A stretch of DNA of 64,000 bases from UBA9676 sp963837105. GTDB taxonomy: Bacteria > Actinomycetota > Actinomycetes > Streptosporangiales > Streptosporangiaceae. Below the pieces are notes generated by a model that saw only the letters and a program-made list of their open reading frames with translations, made no database searches and was not told the origin of the DNA. Location of the stretch: the NCBI GenBank assembly GCA_963837105.1, contig CAWIMG010000020.1, positions 35,459 through 99,458 of the forward strand. Direction: 5' to 3'. Of this stretch, positions 25,032 through 37,061 are shown one piece after another. The number at the start of each line of letters is the position of its first letter. The stretch's first letter is position 1. Made by a program: the position numbers and the translations under genes.

Positions 25032-26474
25032 ATGTCCAGCACCACATCTCATCGCTGGGCGCCACGAACACGGGACGACACCTTGGCACAGCTGTCGCCG
25101 CGCGATCAGCGCAAGGCCCGCACCATCGGGCTGACCTCGGCCACCGGCCTGGTCATCGGCAGCATTATTGGCACCGGAGTGTTCGCCATGCCGGCCGTGC
25201 TGGCCAGCGCGGGCACCATCTCACTGCTCGTGCTGGCAGTGATCGCGGTCGGTGCCACCCTGCTGGCCATCATGTTCGGCCAGCTGACCAAGCGGGTGCC
25301 GAACTCCGACGGCGGGCTGTACGCCTACGCCCGACATGAGTTCGGCGACTTCGCCGGCTACCTGACCGGCTGGTGCTACTGGATCCAGTGCTGGGCGGGC
25401 AACGCCGCCATCGTCGCAGCCTGGGTGTTTTACGTGGATGCGCTGTTTGGCATCCACCCGTCGGCCATGGGGAACTGGGCCATCGCCCTCACCGGGCTGT
25501 GGATCCCGGCCGCGGTCAACCTGACCGGGGTCAGGCAGATGGCCTGGTTCCAGAACCTGACCGTGATCCTGAAGTTCCTGCCACTGCTGTTCGTCGGCAT
25601 CGTCGGCTGGTTCTTCGTCGCGGGCGCCAACTTCGGCTCGTTCAACGCCTCCGGCGGAAGCCTGTACGGCGCGATCGGGATCGCCGCCGGGGTGGCCCTG
25701 TTCTCCTTCATCGGCGTCGAGGTGGCGGCCATCACCGCCAAGCGGGTGCGCAACCCGCGCAAGAACGTCGGGCGCGCATCGGTGTTCGGCACGGTCGCCA
25801 GCGCCGTGCTGTACGTGGTGGTGACGGCAGCGGTGATGGGCCTGGTGCCGCACCACGCGCTGGTCAACGACACCACCCCGTTCGTCACCGCGTTCAACAC
25901 GATCTTCACCCACGGGGCCTGGGCGGGCAAGCTGGTCGCCGCGCTGGCCGTGATCTCGGGGATCGGGGCGCTGAACGGCTGGACGCTGGTCACCACCGAG
26001 GTGTCCAGGGCGGCCGCCGCCGACGGCGTATTCCCGCCCGCCTTCGCCTGGGCCGACCGCAAGGACACGGCCTGGTTCGGGATCGTGATGGCGGCGCTGC
26101 TGCCCTCGGTGCTGATGCTGTGGAGCTACACCACCGCCACCGGCCTGAAGGTGTTCACCGACCTGGTCGACCTGGCCGTGGTCACGGTGGCCATCCCGTA
26201 CCTGTTCTCGGCCTGCGCACAGCTCACCTACCTGGTGTCGAAGCGGCGCCGGGTGCAGGGCTGGCTGCTCGCCCGGGACCTGTGCATCGCCGGGGCGGCC
26301 ACGCTGTTCTCCATGTGGGTCACCTTCGCCGCCGGCTACCAGGCCGTGTACCAGGCACTGGTGGTCGTGCTGATCGGCGTGATCATCTACGCGTTCATGA
26401 AGGCGCGCCGGGAGCGGCTCGGCCAGGTGCCGACGCCGGTCGACCTCCCGCCCGAGCCAGCTAGCGACGCGTAA
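25032..26474 (+). CDS. Amino acid permease, APC family (basic amino acid antiporter type)
   Basis: The ATG at 25032 has GGAAGGAGG upstream. The 480-residue protein has 12 predicted helices. Helix 1 carries GLTSATGLVIGSIIGTGVFAMP, the APC motif that binds the substrate amino group; helix 3 has YAYARHEFGDFAGYLTGWCYW; helix 6 has IAAGVALFSFIGVEVAAITA; helix 8 has GALNGWTLVTTEVSRAAAADG. This resembles arginine/ornithine and arginine/agmatine exchangers, so a link to acid or energy stress is possible, but no arginine deiminase genes are near. It ends in a strong hairpin. Confidence 0.87.
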   Translation: MSSTTSHRWAPRTRDDTLAQLSPRDQRKARTIGLTSATGLVIGSIIGTGVFAMPAVLASAGTISLLVLAVIAVGATLLAIMFGQLTKRVPNSDGGLYAYARHEFGDFAGYLTGWCYWIQCWAGNAAIVAAWVFYVDALFGIHPSAMGNWAIALTGLWIPAAVNLTGVRQMAWFQNLTVILKFLPLLFVGIVGWFFVAGANFGSFNASGGSLYGAIGIAAGVALFSFIGVEVAAITAKRVRNPRKNVGRASVFGTVASAVLYVVVTAAVMGLVPHHALVNDTTPFVTAFNTIFTHGAWAGKLVAALAVISGIGALNGWTLVTTEVSRAAAADGVFPPAFAWADRKDTAWFGIVMAALLPSVLMLWSYTTATGLKVFTDLVDLAVVTVAIPYLFSACAQLTYLVSKRRRVQGWLLARDLCIAGAATLFSMWVTFAAGYQAVYQALVVVLIGVIIYAFMKARRERLGQVPTPVDLPPEPASDA

Positions 26475-26486
26475 GACGGATCGGCC

Positions 26487-26521
26487 AGTTCGCCGCCCCG
26501 CCGGCGGCGGGGCGGCGAACT
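26487..26521 (+). terminator. Intrinsic terminator after the APC permease
   Basis: A perfect 16-bp stem (AGTTCGCCGCCCCGCC) with a 3-base loop is followed by TTGTT. Confidence 0.85.
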
Positions 26522-26579
26522 TTGTTCCCGGCAGGCGACTCTCCCCAGCGGGGCCGCCGCCCTCGGTAGCATCACGTCA

Positions 26580-27821
26580 GTGTCAGGCGTGACGGTCCCC
26601 GACACCAGCCAGCCGGCCGCCGGCGATCCGGGCGGCGTCGTGCTGGTGCTGAACTCGGGCAGTTCCTCGGTCAAGTTCGCACTGCTGGCGCCGGCCAGCA
26701 GTGAACGGCTGCTGTCCGGGCTCGGCGAACGGCTCGGCACCCCGGCGGCATCGGCCCGGTTTCAGTGGTCGGGCGCCCCGGCCACCACCCGGCAGCTTCC
26801 CGGCGGCAGCCACCGGGCGGTGGTGAGCCTGCTGCTGGACCAGTTGGCGTCCTCGGACTATGCCGGCCGGCTGCTCGGCGCCGGCCATCGGGTAGTGCAT
26901 GGCGGGCAGCGGTTCTCCGCCTCGGTGCTGGTGGATGAGGACGTGCTGGCCGCGCTGCGGTCGATCAGTTACCTGGCCCCGATCCACAACCCGGCCAACC
27001 TGGCCGGCCTGGCAGCCGTCCGGGCCATGCTGCCCGGGCTGCCGCAGGTTGCCGTGTTCGACACCGCGTTCCACCAGACGATGCCCCCGCACGCCTACCG
27101 CTACGCGGTGCCCGAGGACTGGTTCACCCGGTACGGAGTGCGGCGCTACGGGTTCCACGGCACCAGCCACCGGTATGTGGCGGAGCGGGCCGCGGCCCTG
27201 CTCGGCCAGCCCCAGCACGGGCTCCGGCTGGTCACCGCCCACCTCGGCAACGGGTGCAGCGCGGCGGCGATCAGCGATGGCCGGTCGGTGGACACCACCA
27301 TGGGGCTCACCCCGCTGGAAGGGCTGGTGATGGGAACCCGGTCCGGCGACGTCGATCCGGGCCTGGTCGGCTACCTGGCCCGCCGCAGCGGCCTGACCGC
27401 CGACGAGATCACCGACGCGCTGAACAACGCCAGCGGGCTGGCCGCGCTGTCCGGCCGCGGCAACGACATGCGCGCCATCACGGCCGCCGCCGCGGCTGGC
27501 GACGAGCGGTCCCGGCTGGCCCTGGACGTGTTCGTGCACCGGCTGTGCCGGGCGATCGCCGGGCTGGTGGCCAGCCTGGGCCGGCTCGACGCGCTGGTGT
27601 TCACCGGCGGCATCGGTGAGAACAGCACCGAGGTCCGCGGCCGGGCACTGCACCGACTGGGTTTTCTCGGCCTGGCCGAGGACCCGGCGGCCAATGCCAG
27701 CCACGGGCGCCACACCGGCGGGCGGATCAGCCTGCCCGGCCCGGTACAGGCGCTGGTGGTGCCGACCGATGAGGAATTCATGATCGCCCGTGACACCGCC
27801 CGGGTGATCGCCGGGGACTGA
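26580..27821 (+). CDS. ackA: Acetate kinase
   Basis: The 413-residue protein has both family signatures: VLVLNSGSSSVKFALL near the N-terminus and YGFHGTSHRYVAERAAALLG. Also seen are FDTAFHQTMPPHAYRYAVP, TAHLGNGCSAAAISDGRSVDT, GLVMGTRSGDVDPGL and FTGGIGENSTEVR. It makes ATP from acetyl phosphate, here most likely supplied by the phosphoketolase at 21923-24313. The start is GTG 26580 with no strong ribosome site; GTG 26589 is an alternative. It has its own promoter region after the permease terminator, with no clear DevR-like box. Confidence 0.93.
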   Translation: MSGVTVPDTSQPAAGDPGGVVLVLNSGSSSVKFALLAPASSERLLSGLGERLGTPAASARFQWSGAPATTRQLPGGSHRAVVSLLLDQLASSDYAGRLLGAGHRVVHGGQRFSASVLVDEDVLAALRSISYLAPIHNPANLAGLAAVRAMLPGLPQVAVFDTAFHQTMPPHAYRYAVPEDWFTRYGVRRYGFHGTSHRYVAERAAALLGQPQHGLRLVTAHLGNGCSAAAISDGRSVDTTMGLTPLEGLVMGTRSGDVDPGLVGYLARRSGLTADEITDALNNASGLAALSGRGNDMRAITAAAAAGDERSRLALDVFVHRLCRAIAGLVASLGRLDALVFTGGIGENSTEVRGRALHRLGFLGLAEDPAANASHGRHTGGRISLPGPVQALVVPTDEEFMIARDTARVIAGD

Positions 27822-27859
27822 CCGGCCGCCGCGGCCGGGGACCGACGCCACCCGCCCCC

Positions 27860-27873
27860 GGGACCTCCGGCCC
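27860..27873. promoter_or_regulatory. DevR-like box upstream of the four-helix membrane protein
   Basis: GGGACCTCCGGCCC has the same shape as the box at 24925. It lies 71 bases before the ATG at 27944. Confidence 0.5.
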
Positions 27874-27943
27874 TGCCCGCGCCACCCCGCACGGGCGAGC
27901 CTGAAGGTGCCACCTTCGGCACACCCAAGAGGAGGTGCGGGCA

Positions 27944-28375
27944 ATGGGCCTGACCTGGCGCGACGGCGTGACCACAGTCTTCATGGCCGCGATCGCCGCC
28001 TGCTACGCCGCCTTTCTCGGCGGCACCAGCGCATGGCTGATCTCCAGCGCGCGGGGCACCACGACCGCGGTGCTGGTCCTGGGCATGGTCGGCGGCTGCG
28101 CCATCGGCGCGGTCGGCGAGCTGTACACCGGCGGCCAGCCGCGTCCGGCGCGGATCCTGCGGGCCATCGCGACCACATTGGGGCTGGTCGCGCTGATCGC
28201 CGGCGTCATCGGGCTAATCACCGGCAGCACGGTCGCGCTGGCCGTGCTGGTGGCGGCCACGTTCGCGCTCTGGCTGGTCTCGACCGGCCGGCACGCGTTC
28301 ACCCGCCGGCCCGGCAGCAGCATCCACCGCGACCAGCACGAGGTGATCCAGCCGGCGGATCCGGCCAAGCACTGA
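27944..28375 (+). CDS. Small four-helix membrane protein of unknown function
   Basis: The ATG at 27944 follows AAGAGGAGG. The 143-residue protein has four hydrophobic segments (about 8-30, 42-60, 75-95, 97-117) and a charged, cytoplasmic-looking C-terminal tail. No known motif. The DevR-like box upstream is the only hint of a role, placing it in the hypoxia set. Confidence 0.7.
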   Translation: MGLTWRDGVTTVFMAAIAACYAAFLGGTSAWLISSARGTTTAVLVLGMVGGCAIGAVGELYTGGQPRPARILRAIATTLGLVALIAGVIGLITGSTVALAVLVAATFALWLVSTGRHAFTRRPGSSIHRDQHEVIQPADPAKH

Positions 28376-28460
28376 TGCACTCACGCGGGGGCGGTGGACC
28401 CGCGGCCCACCTGCCGGGGCTCATCGGATCGTGCTGATTCCGGTCTGGCTGATCACGCTG

Positions 28461-28500
28461 ATACCGTTGGCATTATAATACTGTCGGTATTAAGATACCG
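28461..28500. promoter_or_regulatory. TetR promoter/operator region with overlapping dyads
   Basis: A TATAAT box (28474-28479) is covered by TAATAC-N5-GTATTA (28476-28492) and CGGTAT-TAAG-ATACCG (28485-28500); GATACCGTTG also occurs twice as a direct repeat. The last dyad ends six bases before the TetR start. This AT-rich block stands out from its surroundings and is the expected autoregulatory operator. Confidence 0.7.
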
Positions 28501-28505
28501 TTGTT

Positions 28506-29141
28506 ATGGAACGTCTGCGCCGGGCCGAGCAGGCTGAACGCAACCGCACGCGGGTGCTTGCCGCCGCCCGCCAGGTCTTCCTGGCCCGCGGGTACCAGGG
28601 GGCAACGCTGGAACAGATCGCCGACGAGGCGGGCTTCTCCAAGGGCGTTGTGTACTCGCAATTCGAGAGCAAGGCTGATCTGTTCATCGCCCTGCTGGAA
28701 GCCAGGATCGAAGAGCGGGCGGCCGAGAATGCCCGGCTGGCGGAGTCCCTGCCCGACGGCGATCTGCTGGCCCTGCTCGACCATTTCGCCCGCGGTGACC
28801 AGGCCACGCCCGGCTGGCAGCTGCTGGTGATCGAGTTCCGGGTGCATGCCGCGCGCGATCCAGCGCTCAGCCGCCGCTACGCGGCTGCCCATGCCCGCAC
28901 CGTAGCTGCGCTGGCCGGTGTGCTGGCCACTTTCTGGACGCGGGGCAGCCTGGTACCGGCGGTCACCCCGCATCAGCTGGCCGAGCTGATGCTGGCCTTC
29001 AGTGCAGGTGCCGCGCTTGAGCAGGCGGCCAATCCCACCGCACTGGGTGGCACCCAGGTGGCCGCCCGGCTGACCCAGGTGCTGGCGCCACTGATCCGGC
29101 CGCCGGCACCGGTCGAGGCCGCCGGGCCGGCACAGCCATGA
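28506..29141 (+). CDS. TetR-family regulator
   Basis: The 211-residue protein has the TetR HTH at residues about 14-60 (RNRTRVLAAARQVFLARGYQ, ATLEQIADEAGFSKGVVYSQF, SKADLFIALLEAR). The C-terminal ligand domain is helical, with ARTVAALAGVLATFW and LAELMLAFSAGAALEQAANP. No ribosome site is visible, consistent with a very short leader from the TATAAT box. It overlaps the adenylate-forming ligase gene by four bases, so it likely controls that operon in response to a small, perhaps acyl or aromatic, ligand. Confidence 0.88.
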   Translation: MERLRRAEQAERNRTRVLAAARQVFLARGYQGATLEQIADEAGFSKGVVYSQFESKADLFIALLEARIEERAAENARLAESLPDGDLLALLDHFARGDQATPGWQLLVIEFRVHAARDPALSRRYAAAHARTVAALAGVLATFWTRGSLVPAVTPHQLAELMLAFSAGAALEQAANPTALGGTQVAARLTQVLAPLIRPPAPVEAAGPAQP

Positions 29142-30541
29142 CCGCCCCGGCCGTGCCCGCCCCGGCTGCCGTCCTGCCGGCCAGGGTGGCCGCTGAGCTG
29201 GCCTGGCGTCTGGGCAAGCACACCGGACGGCTTGGCTGGGACCCCGTCCAGCTAGCCGTCCATCAGCGGCAGCGGCTGCGGATGCTGCTCGCGTATGCGG
29301 CTGAGTACTCCCCGTTCCACGCCCGCCGCTTGCGTGGGCTGGATCTGAGCCGGTTCGAGACCAGCGACCTGGCCCAGCTGCCGGTGATGACCAAGAGCCA
29401 GCTGATGGCGGAGTTCGATGACGTCGTCACCGACCGCCGGCTGAGCCGCAGCCTGGCCGAGCAGCACCTGGTCGCCTCCACGCACAGCCCGGGCCTGCTG
29501 CTGGGTGAGTACGTGTGCCTGGCCTCGGGTGGCAGCTCCGGGCTGCGCGGCGTCTTCCTGCAGACGCTGGGCGAGTTCACCGATTTCGTCGCCTCGCTCG
29601 TCCGGCGGGGATATGCCCGAGCGCTGGCCGCGGGCGGGCCGCCGCCGGAGGGCCTGGTGCTGGGCATCGTCGCGGCCGCGTCACCGGTGCATTCCAGCGG
29701 TTTCGGTGCGGCCGTCGCCACCGGGCCACCGGTCCGGCTGATTCCGGCGCCGGCGACGCTGCCGCTGGCTGAGATCGTTGCCCGGCTCAACACCGCCCAG
29801 CCGCCTGCCCTGCTCGGCTATGCGTCCAAGCTGGCCGAACTGGCCCGCGAGCAGCTGGCCGGGCGGCTCGCCATCGCCCCGCGGTCGGTGACATCGATCT
29901 CCGAAGTGCTCACCGCGACGGACCGTGCCGTCATCGAGCGGGCGTTCGCAGTGCCGGTCATCGACTCGTTCGTATCGACCGAGGGACTCGTCGGACACAG
30001 CGAGCCTGGCGGGTCGGTGATGAGCTTCGCCAGCGACATGTGCCTGGCCGAATTGGTCGACGACGGCAACCACCCGGTACCGCCCGGCGTGCCGTCGGCG
30101 AAGGTGCTGGTGACCAACCTGCACAACCTCACCCAGCCGCTGATCCGCTACGAACTCACCGACCGGTTCTGCGCACCAGCAGGCACATCAGCACCTGGGT
30201 GGCTGCGTGCCCGCGTTGACGGGCGGGCCGATGACGTCTTCCGGTACGGCCGGGTAACCGTCCATCCGCACGTGATCCGCGGCGTCCTGGCCAGCGATGC
30301 CGCGGTACGTGAGTACCAGGTGCGGCAGACCCCGGGCGGCATCGACGTGGCCTGCGTCACCGGCGGTCACCCAGCCGCCGCGATCATGAATGCCCGACTG
30401 GAGCAGGCCTTGCGCGACGCGGGACTCTCCGCGCCGCAGGTCAGCGTCACCCTCGTCGAAGCGATCGCCCGTGACCCCCGGACCGGCAAGGTCAGGCGCT
30501 TCATACCCGAGCCGCCGCGACCAGGGCAGGCCGCGCGCTGA
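29138..30541 (+). CDS. PaaK/FadD-like adenylate-forming ligase family protein
   Basis: The 467-residue protein resembles phenylacetate-CoA ligase/coenzyme F390 synthetase-type proteins: RLRMLLAYAAEYSPFHARRL and QLPVMTKSQLMAEFDDVVTD at the N-terminus, YVCLASGGSSGLRGVFLQT as the phosphate-binding loop (S-G-G-S-S-G), SISEVLTATDRAVIERAF, DSFVSTEGLVGHS in place of the usual YG-x-T-E, and LIRYELTDRF. The C-terminal part has DPRTGKVRRFIPE with the lysine position. Substrate cannot be told. It is coupled to the TetR gene by a four-base overlap. Confidence 0.8.
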   Translation: MTAPAVPAPAAVLPARVAAELAWRLGKHTGRLGWDPVQLAVHQRQRLRMLLAYAAEYSPFHARRLRGLDLSRFETSDLAQLPVMTKSQLMAEFDDVVTDRRLSRSLAEQHLVASTHSPGLLLGEYVCLASGGSSGLRGVFLQTLGEFTDFVASLVRRGYARALAAGGPPPEGLVLGIVAAASPVHSSGFGAAVATGPPVRLIPAPATLPLAEIVARLNTAQPPALLGYASKLAELAREQLAGRLAIAPRSVTSISEVLTATDRAVIERAFAVPVIDSFVSTEGLVGHSEPGGSVMSFASDMCLAELVDDGNHPVPPGVPSAKVLVTNLHNLTQPLIRYELTDRFCAPAGTSAPGWLRARVDGRADDVFRYGRVTVHPHVIRGVLASDAAVREYQVRQTPGGIDVACVTGGHPAAAIMNARLEQALRDAGLSAPQVSVTLVEAIARDPRTGKVRRFIPEPPRPGQAAR

Positions 30542-30584
30542 GGTGCAGGGACCGGACTTCGGCGGGCCGGTCCAGGCCAGCCGC

Positions 30585-31592
30585 CTACCAGGGGCCGTGG
30601 CCATGGTTGGCGGCCTGCAGGACGGTGACATAGCCGGCCCGCTCGTAGGCCGCCTGGTCGGTGCCGGCCGGCACCGCCAGCAGCCCCCGCAGCTCGGCCA
30701 GGCTGGCGAACCCCTTGCGGTCCATCCACGCGCTCAGCTCGCGGAGCAGGACGCTGGCGTAGCCCGGGCCGTGCCGCAGCAGCGCCGACGCGGTCATCAC
30801 CACGTCCGCTCCGGCCAGCAGGTAACGGGCGACATCGGCCGCGTCCTCGACCCCGGTGGTCGCGGCCAGCGAGGCGCGCACCCGGCCTGCCAGCAGCGCT
30901 ATCCAGGCCCGTGGCAGCCGCGCCTCGGCCGGGCTGGACAGCCCGAACCCGGTCGTGACGGTGAGCGTCTCCGGGTCGATGTCGGGCTGAAGGAACCGGT
31001 TGAACAGCACCAGCCCGTCGGCGCCCGCGTGATCCAGCCGCAGGGCCATCTCGCCGGTCGAGCTGAAGTAGGGGCTCAGCTTCACCGCCACCGGCACGCT
31101 GACCGTGGCCTTGACGCTGGTCAGCACCTCCACCAGCCGCTGCTCCACGTCCCGCCCGGGCAGCAGCGGGTTGCCCGGCAGGTGGTAGATGTTCAGCTCG
31201 ATCGCGGCCGCGCCCGCTCCTTCCAGCGCGCTGGCGTAGTCCGTCCAGCCACCGGCGGTGACCCCGTTGAGGCTGGCGATCACGGGCACATCCACCGCCG
31301 CGACCGCCCGCGTCAGCAGGCTCAGGTACCGGCCGGCGCCGGGCCGGTCGCCCGCGTTCTCCGGGAAGAACGAGAGCGACTCGGCGAAGCTCTCCGTGCC
31401 GGCGTCGGCCAGCAGCGCGTTCCTGGCCGCCTCCGCGTTCAGTTCCTCCTCGAACAGCGAGTAGAGCACCACCGCACCGGCCCCGCCGTCAGCCAGCCGC
31501 CGGACCCCGTTGACGGTGTTCGACAGCGGGGACGCCGAGGCGACCAGCGGGTTGCGCAGGTCCAGGCCGAGGTAACGGGTCGACAGAATCCA

Positions 31593-31593
<1 letters not shown>
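30585..31593 (-). CDS. Dihydroorotate dehydrogenase-like (PreA-type) flavoprotein, frameshifted at N-terminus
   Basis: The ATG at 31593 follows GGAAGGGG and overlaps the PFOR stop by one base. After ATGGAT an extra T shifts the frame; correcting it gives MDLSTRYLGLDLRNPLVASA, the normal start. The rest reads PLSNTVNGVRRLADGGAGAVV, LYSLFEEEL, PVIASLNGVTAGGWTDYA, IELNIYHLP, VAVKLSPYFSSTGEMA, GADGLVLFNRFLQPDID and AATTGVEDAADVARYLLAGADVVM. This is the FMN-binding TIM barrel of the PreA/DHODH group. Position after PFOR and an FeS-flavoprotein suggests a ferredoxin- or NAD(P)H-linked reductase of unknown substrate rather than pyrimidine synthesis. About 335 residues. Confidence 0.83.
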
Positions 31594-35162
<3,569 letters not shown>

Positions 35163-35163
<1 letters not shown>

Positions 35164-36797
35164 CAGCCATCCTCCGGAACCATCTCGATGGCGTGCACCG
35201 GGCACTGCTCGTAACAGGCACTGCAGCCGGTGCACCGGTCATAGTCGAACTGGTAGCGGTGGCCAGGGCCCAGCTTGATCACCGCGTCCTCCGGGCAGGC
35301 ACCCAGGCAGCCGTCGCATTCGAAGCAGTTGCCGCAGGACAAGCAGCGCCCCGCCTCGTAGACGGCCTCGGCCTCGGTCAGCCCGCCGACGACCTCCGCG
35401 AACCCGGACACCCGCTGCTCCGGCGGGGTTTCCGGCTGCTGGCGCCGGGCGGCGTCGCCGAAGTACCACAGGTTGAGCAGGCCAAACTCGGCCAGCGGAT
35501 GCTTGGCCGGGTAAGCCGCGGCACCGCCGCCGCGCAGCCAGGCGTCGATCTGCCGGGCGGCCTTCTTGCCGTGTCCCACCCCGACCGTCACCGTCCGCTC
35601 GGCCGGCACCATGTCGCCGCCCGCGAACACGCCCGGGCAGCCGGTCATCAGCGACGCCGACACCCGCACCGTGCCGTCCGGGGTGAACTCCACCCCCGGG
35701 ACCTGGCGCAGGAAGGCGGTGTCCGCCTCCTGCCCGAGGGCCAGGATCACGGTGTCGGCGGCCAGCGTCTCGAACCGGCCGGTCGGCCGCGGGAATCCAT
35801 GATCGTCGAGTTCCATCGCCTCGACCGTCAGATCGGGCCCGTCGAAGGCGGTGATCGTCCGGAGCCAGTTGATCCGCACGCCCTCCCGTTCGGCGTCCTC
35901 GGCCTCCTGTTCGTGGGCCGGCATCTGGGCGCGGGTGCGCCGGTAGACGATGAGCGTGTCGTCGGCGCCCAGCCGGCGGGCCACCCGGGCAGCGTCCATC
36001 GCGGTGTTGCCGCCGCCATAGACCGCGACCCGGCGGCCGATCACTGGCCGCTCCCCCTGGGCGACACTGGACAGGAACGAGAGCGCGTCCACGATCCGCC
36101 CGGTGTCGGCGGCCGGGATGTCCACCCGCTTGGACAGATGAGCCCCGACCGCGGCGAACACCGCGTCGAAGCCGCCGTCGGCGCGCTCAGCGGCGAGGTC
36201 GGTCACCTGGTGGCCAAGGGTGAGCCGGACGCCCAGGGCGGTCATGCGGTCGACTTCGCCGTCGAGCACGTCCCGGGGCAGCCGGTAGGCGGGGATGCCG
36301 TACCGCATCATCCCGCCGGGCCGGTCCCCCGCGTCCCTGATCTCCACTTCGTGCCCGAGCCGGGTCAGGTGGTAGGCCGCGGACAGGCCGCTTGGCCCGG
36401 CGCCGATGACCAGCACCCGGCGCCCGCTGCGGGTGGGCGGCGGGTCGTACCGCCAGCCACGGTCCAGCGCGAGATCCCCGAGGAACCGCTCCACCGCGTG
36501 GATCGAGACGGCACTGTCCAGGTTCGCCCGGTTGCACTCGGTCTCGCACGGGTGGTAGCAGACCCGGCCGTGGATCGCGGGCAGCGGGTTGTCGGCGACC
36601 AGCTGCCGCCACGCCTGCTCGTGCTGGCCCGCCTGCGCATGCGCCAGCCACGCCTGGATGTTCTCCCCGGCCGGGCAGCCGGCGTTACACGGCGGCAGCA
36701 GATCCAGATAGACCGGGCGGCGCTGCCGCACCGGCCCGGACCGTCCCTGCCCGTGCCGCAGATCCGGCAGGGCCGTCATGTCCTTTCCGGGATTCAC
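35163..36797 (-). CDS. GltD-like NADPH-dependent FeS-flavoprotein with C-terminal ferredoxin domain
   Basis: The 544-residue protein has an N-terminal cluster region (DLLPPCNAGCPAGENIQAWL; GRVCYHPCETECNR), an FAD Rossmann site (VLVIGAGPSGLSAAYHLTRLGH), an NADPH site (VAVYGGGNTAMDAARVARRLGA), the FAD end motif GVFAGGDMVPAERTVTVGVGHG, and a C-terminal two-cluster ferredoxin (CLSCGNCFECDGCLGACPEDA; CTGCSACYEQCPVHAIE). This is the GltD/PreT/NfnB group that moves electrons between NAD(P)H and ferredoxin. It is first in the operon with PFOR and the PreA-like protein, so it can pass PFOR electrons to NADP+. GTG 36797 is the likelier start (GAGGGGG upstream); ATG 36779 is possible. Confidence 0.88.
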
Positions 36798-36861
36798 CGC
36801 ACCCCCTCAAGCTGGAACACAGACCCTTCCCACTATCTACCGCGCCGCACCGGCCAGGCCA

Positions 36862-36875
36862 GGGACCAACGGTCC
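36862..36875. promoter_or_regulatory. DevR-like element upstream of the PFOR operon
   Basis: GGGACCAACGGTCC is a dyad (GGACC-AAC-GGTCC) whose spacing is one base off the standard box. It lies 65 bases before the operon start and about 190 bases before the divergent sqr gene. Confidence 0.4.
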
Positions 36876-37061
36876 AGCGGCAGGGGCCAAACGCCGGTGG
36901 CCGCGTCCAGGTCCTGGCAGCGAGGCGGCCGGCGCCCGGCGCCGGGGCGGATCGCTGGCCAGCCCGGCAGCGCCGTTGAGCAGGGCGGAAGGGCCGTTGG
37001 GCAGGCCGGCGGGGGACGTTCGGCCGTAGCGTGCCACCAGGCGGGGCCCGACGCTGGGAAT

